In this document: positions 8,908 to 9,835 of the stretch, in pieces | Numbering within the stretch: position 1 is the first letter of the stretch | How the letters are laid out: each line of letters opens with the position of its first letter | Source of the DNA: Agrobacterium fabrum | Lineage (GTDB): Bacteria; Pseudomonadota; Alphaproteobacteria; Rhizobiales; Rhizobiaceae | Length of the DNA stretch: 9,835 bases | Direction of reading: 5' to 3' | NCBI GenBank assembly: GCA_003241215.1 | Contig: QFOL01000137.1 | Coordinates: 1 to 9,835, forward strand | Notes under the pieces: model-generated | What the model was told of the DNA's origin: nothing | Seen by the model: only the letters and a program-made list of their open reading frames with translations | Databases searched by the model: none | Made by a program: the position numbers and the translations under genes

Positions 8908-8919
8908 CACAAAGCAGAG

Positions 8920-8935
8920 GCCCGATGCGCCGGGC
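8920..8935. repeat. Small hairpin GCCCG/CGGGC in the ftsK-lolA gap
   Basis: GCCCG (8920-8924) and CGGGC (8931-8935) flank a six-base loop. A second small dyad, AAGCGT/ACGCTT (8953-8958, 8965-8970), lies just downstream. Neither is followed by a T-run. They may be part of the lolA leader or of the longer intergenic element. Confidence 0.35.
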
Positions 8936-9017
8936 AACCAAGCGGGGCCGAGAAGCGTTATTACACGCTTTCAACGTCATGAAGCCGCCGCCTTTTATGC
9001 GGACAATCGCTGCGATG

Positions 9018-9023
9018 AAGGAG
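9018..9023 (+). promoter_or_regulatory. Ribosome binding site fixing the lolA start
   Basis: AAGGAG ends six bases before the ATG at 9030. This is the best start signal in the frame, which is otherwise open back to 8925, and it puts the signal peptide in the expected place. Confidence 0.85.
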
Positions 9024-9029
9024 AATAGA

Positions 9030-9707
9030 ATGAACGACCTCACCACCGGCGAAACGACCAACGCAAACACGCCGCAAAACGGCGTGACGCGTCGCGGCGT
9101 GCTGACGGCATTTTCCATGGCCGCAATCATGGCCGGCCTGTCGCCGCTTGATGCATTTGCCCAGGCAGCCGGCAATAGCAGCGCAACCGCACAGAAGATC
9201 GCCAATCACTTCTCATCGGTCAAAACCATGATGGGGGAATTTGTCCAGTTCGGCCCGCGCGGCGAACAGACTGGCGGCAAGTTCTATATCGAACGCCCCG
9301 GCAAGCTCCGCTTCAACTATGAAGACCCCTCGCCCATGCGCGTCATCGCCGATGGCAAAAACGTCGTCATCGGCAACATGAAGCTGAAGACATGGGATCT
9401 TTATCCGCTTTCCAAGACCCCGCTCAGCCTGCTTCTCTCCGACAAGATCGATCTCGGTAACCAGAAAGTCCGTGACGTGAAGGAAGAATCGGACCTGACC
9501 ACCATCGTGCTTGGCGACAAGAGCGTCTTCGGCGATTCCACCATTACCCTGATGTTCGACCCGAAAACCTTCGATCTGAGGCAATGGACGACGACTGACG
9601 CGCAGAACAAGGACACGACCGTCATGATTTTCAACGTCCAGACCGGCGTGAACCTCGATGAACGCGTCTTCAACATCAATTACGAAGAAGTTCGCAAAGG
9701 CGGCTGA
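9030..9707 (+). CDS. lolA: LolA-family outer-membrane lipoprotein carrier protein
   Basis: A 225-residue periplasmic LolA-family protein, expected to carry lipoproteins from the inner-membrane LolCDE complex to the outer membrane. After a 19-residue polar start, residues 20-44 form an export signal: TRRGVL, a hydrophobic stretch, then DAFA with likely cleavage near residue 44. The Arg-Arg (21-22) suggests Tat rather than Sec export. The mature part shows the LolA blocks: the F-x-Q strand FVQFGPRGEQTGGKFYIERP (71-90), RPGKLRFNYEDPSP (89-102; the family's RPxxFRWxYxxP) and IADGK (106-110). Near the C-terminus FNVQTGVNLDERVFNI (201-216) also fits. Length agrees with LolA plus a long leader. It follows ftsK by 167 bases and ends before its own terminator. 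A LolA-like protein with a different cargo cannot be excluded. Confidence 0.85.
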   Translation: MNDLTTGETTNANTPQNGVTRRGVLTAFSMAAIMAGLSPLDAFAQAAGNSSATAQKIANHFSSVKTMMGEFVQFGPRGEQTGGKFYIERPGKLRFNYEDPSPMRVIADGKNVVIGNMKLKTWDLYPLSKTPLSLLLSDKIDLGNQKVRDVKEESDLTTIVLGDKSVFGDSTITLMFDPKTFDLRQWTTTDAQNKDTTVMIFNVQTGVNLDERVFNINYEEVRKGG

Positions 9708-9732
9708 GACGTTTGGCCACGGAAACTTTTCG

Positions 9733-9758
9733 AAAGGCGGCCCTGCGGCCGCCTTTTT
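9733..9758 (+). terminator. Intrinsic terminator of lolA
   Basis: AAAGGCGGCC (9733-9742) pairs with GGCCGCCTTT (9747-9756) around a four-base CTGC loop, with a T-run at 9754-9758. It starts 26 bases after the lolA stop. The remaining 77 bases of the window show no gene I can support. Confidence 0.92.
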
Positions 9759-9835
9759 CATTTCAGCGCTAAAATAAATTCCCGTTTTCATCACGATGTT
9801 ATAAGCCTGCGCCCCGGAGACATGTCACGGGCCAT

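Noticed and set aside
5908..8937. 1009-codon open frame on the minus strand, antisense to ftsK
   Set aside because: It mirrors the codon bias of ftsK in a GC-rich genome. Its translation is rich in His, Asp, Arg and Gly with no recognisable domain, and it runs through the amtB terminator and the ftsK promoter.
9765..9835. Possible end of a converging minus-strand gene at the right edge
   Set aside because: One minus frame stays open from the edge for only 11 codons before a stop. That is too short to identify.

Overview
The window is most likely a chromosomal segment of an alphaproteobacterium of the family Rhizobiaceae, closest in feel to Agrobacterium or Rhizobium. The grounds are high GC, strong GC bias at third codon positions, the gene order glnK-amtB-ftsK-lolA, which I recall from rhizobial genomes, a perfect CtrA-type box, and a palindromic intergenic element of a kind I recall from these genomes. 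All of this comes from reading the sequence and from memory of the families; no database search was possible.

Layout. Two genes lie on the minus strand on the left. They are the N-terminal 444 codons of a Suv3/MgpS-like ATP-dependent helicase (1-1332, running off the left edge) and a UbiH/COQ6-family FAD-dependent ubiquinone-biosynthesis hydroxylase (1790-3004). Between them is a 457-base gap with no convincing gene but unusual structure: 11 GANTC sites in 191 bases, a 15-base direct repeat, and inverted repeats that could form mutually exclusive hairpins. From 3091 onward every gene is on the plus strand: tesB (acyl-CoA thioesterase II), glnK (PII signalling protein), amtB (ammonium transporter), ftsK (septal DNA translocase) and a LolA-family periplasmic lipoprotein carrier. 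Strong intrinsic terminators follow amtB and lolA.

Function. The content is mainly core housekeeping: ubiquinone synthesis, acyl-CoA hydrolysis, nitrogen sensing and ammonium uptake, chromosome segregation at the septum, and outer-membrane lipoprotein sorting. glnK and amtB form one transcription unit behind a sigma-54-like promoter, as expected for a nitrogen-limitation operon whose PII protein gates the transporter. The amtB terminator separates it from ftsK, which has its own upstream region with a TTAA-N7-TTAAC site, suggesting cell-cycle control by CtrA. ubiH and tesB diverge from an 86-base shared promoter region.

I found no defence system, mobile element, CRISPR array, tRNA or rRNA, and no clearly new multi-gene system. 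The observations most worth following up are the GANTC-dense structured gap at about 1500-1700, a one-base frame discontinuity just before the helicase start, the twin-arginine-like signal on the LolA-family protein, and the CtrA box before ftsK.
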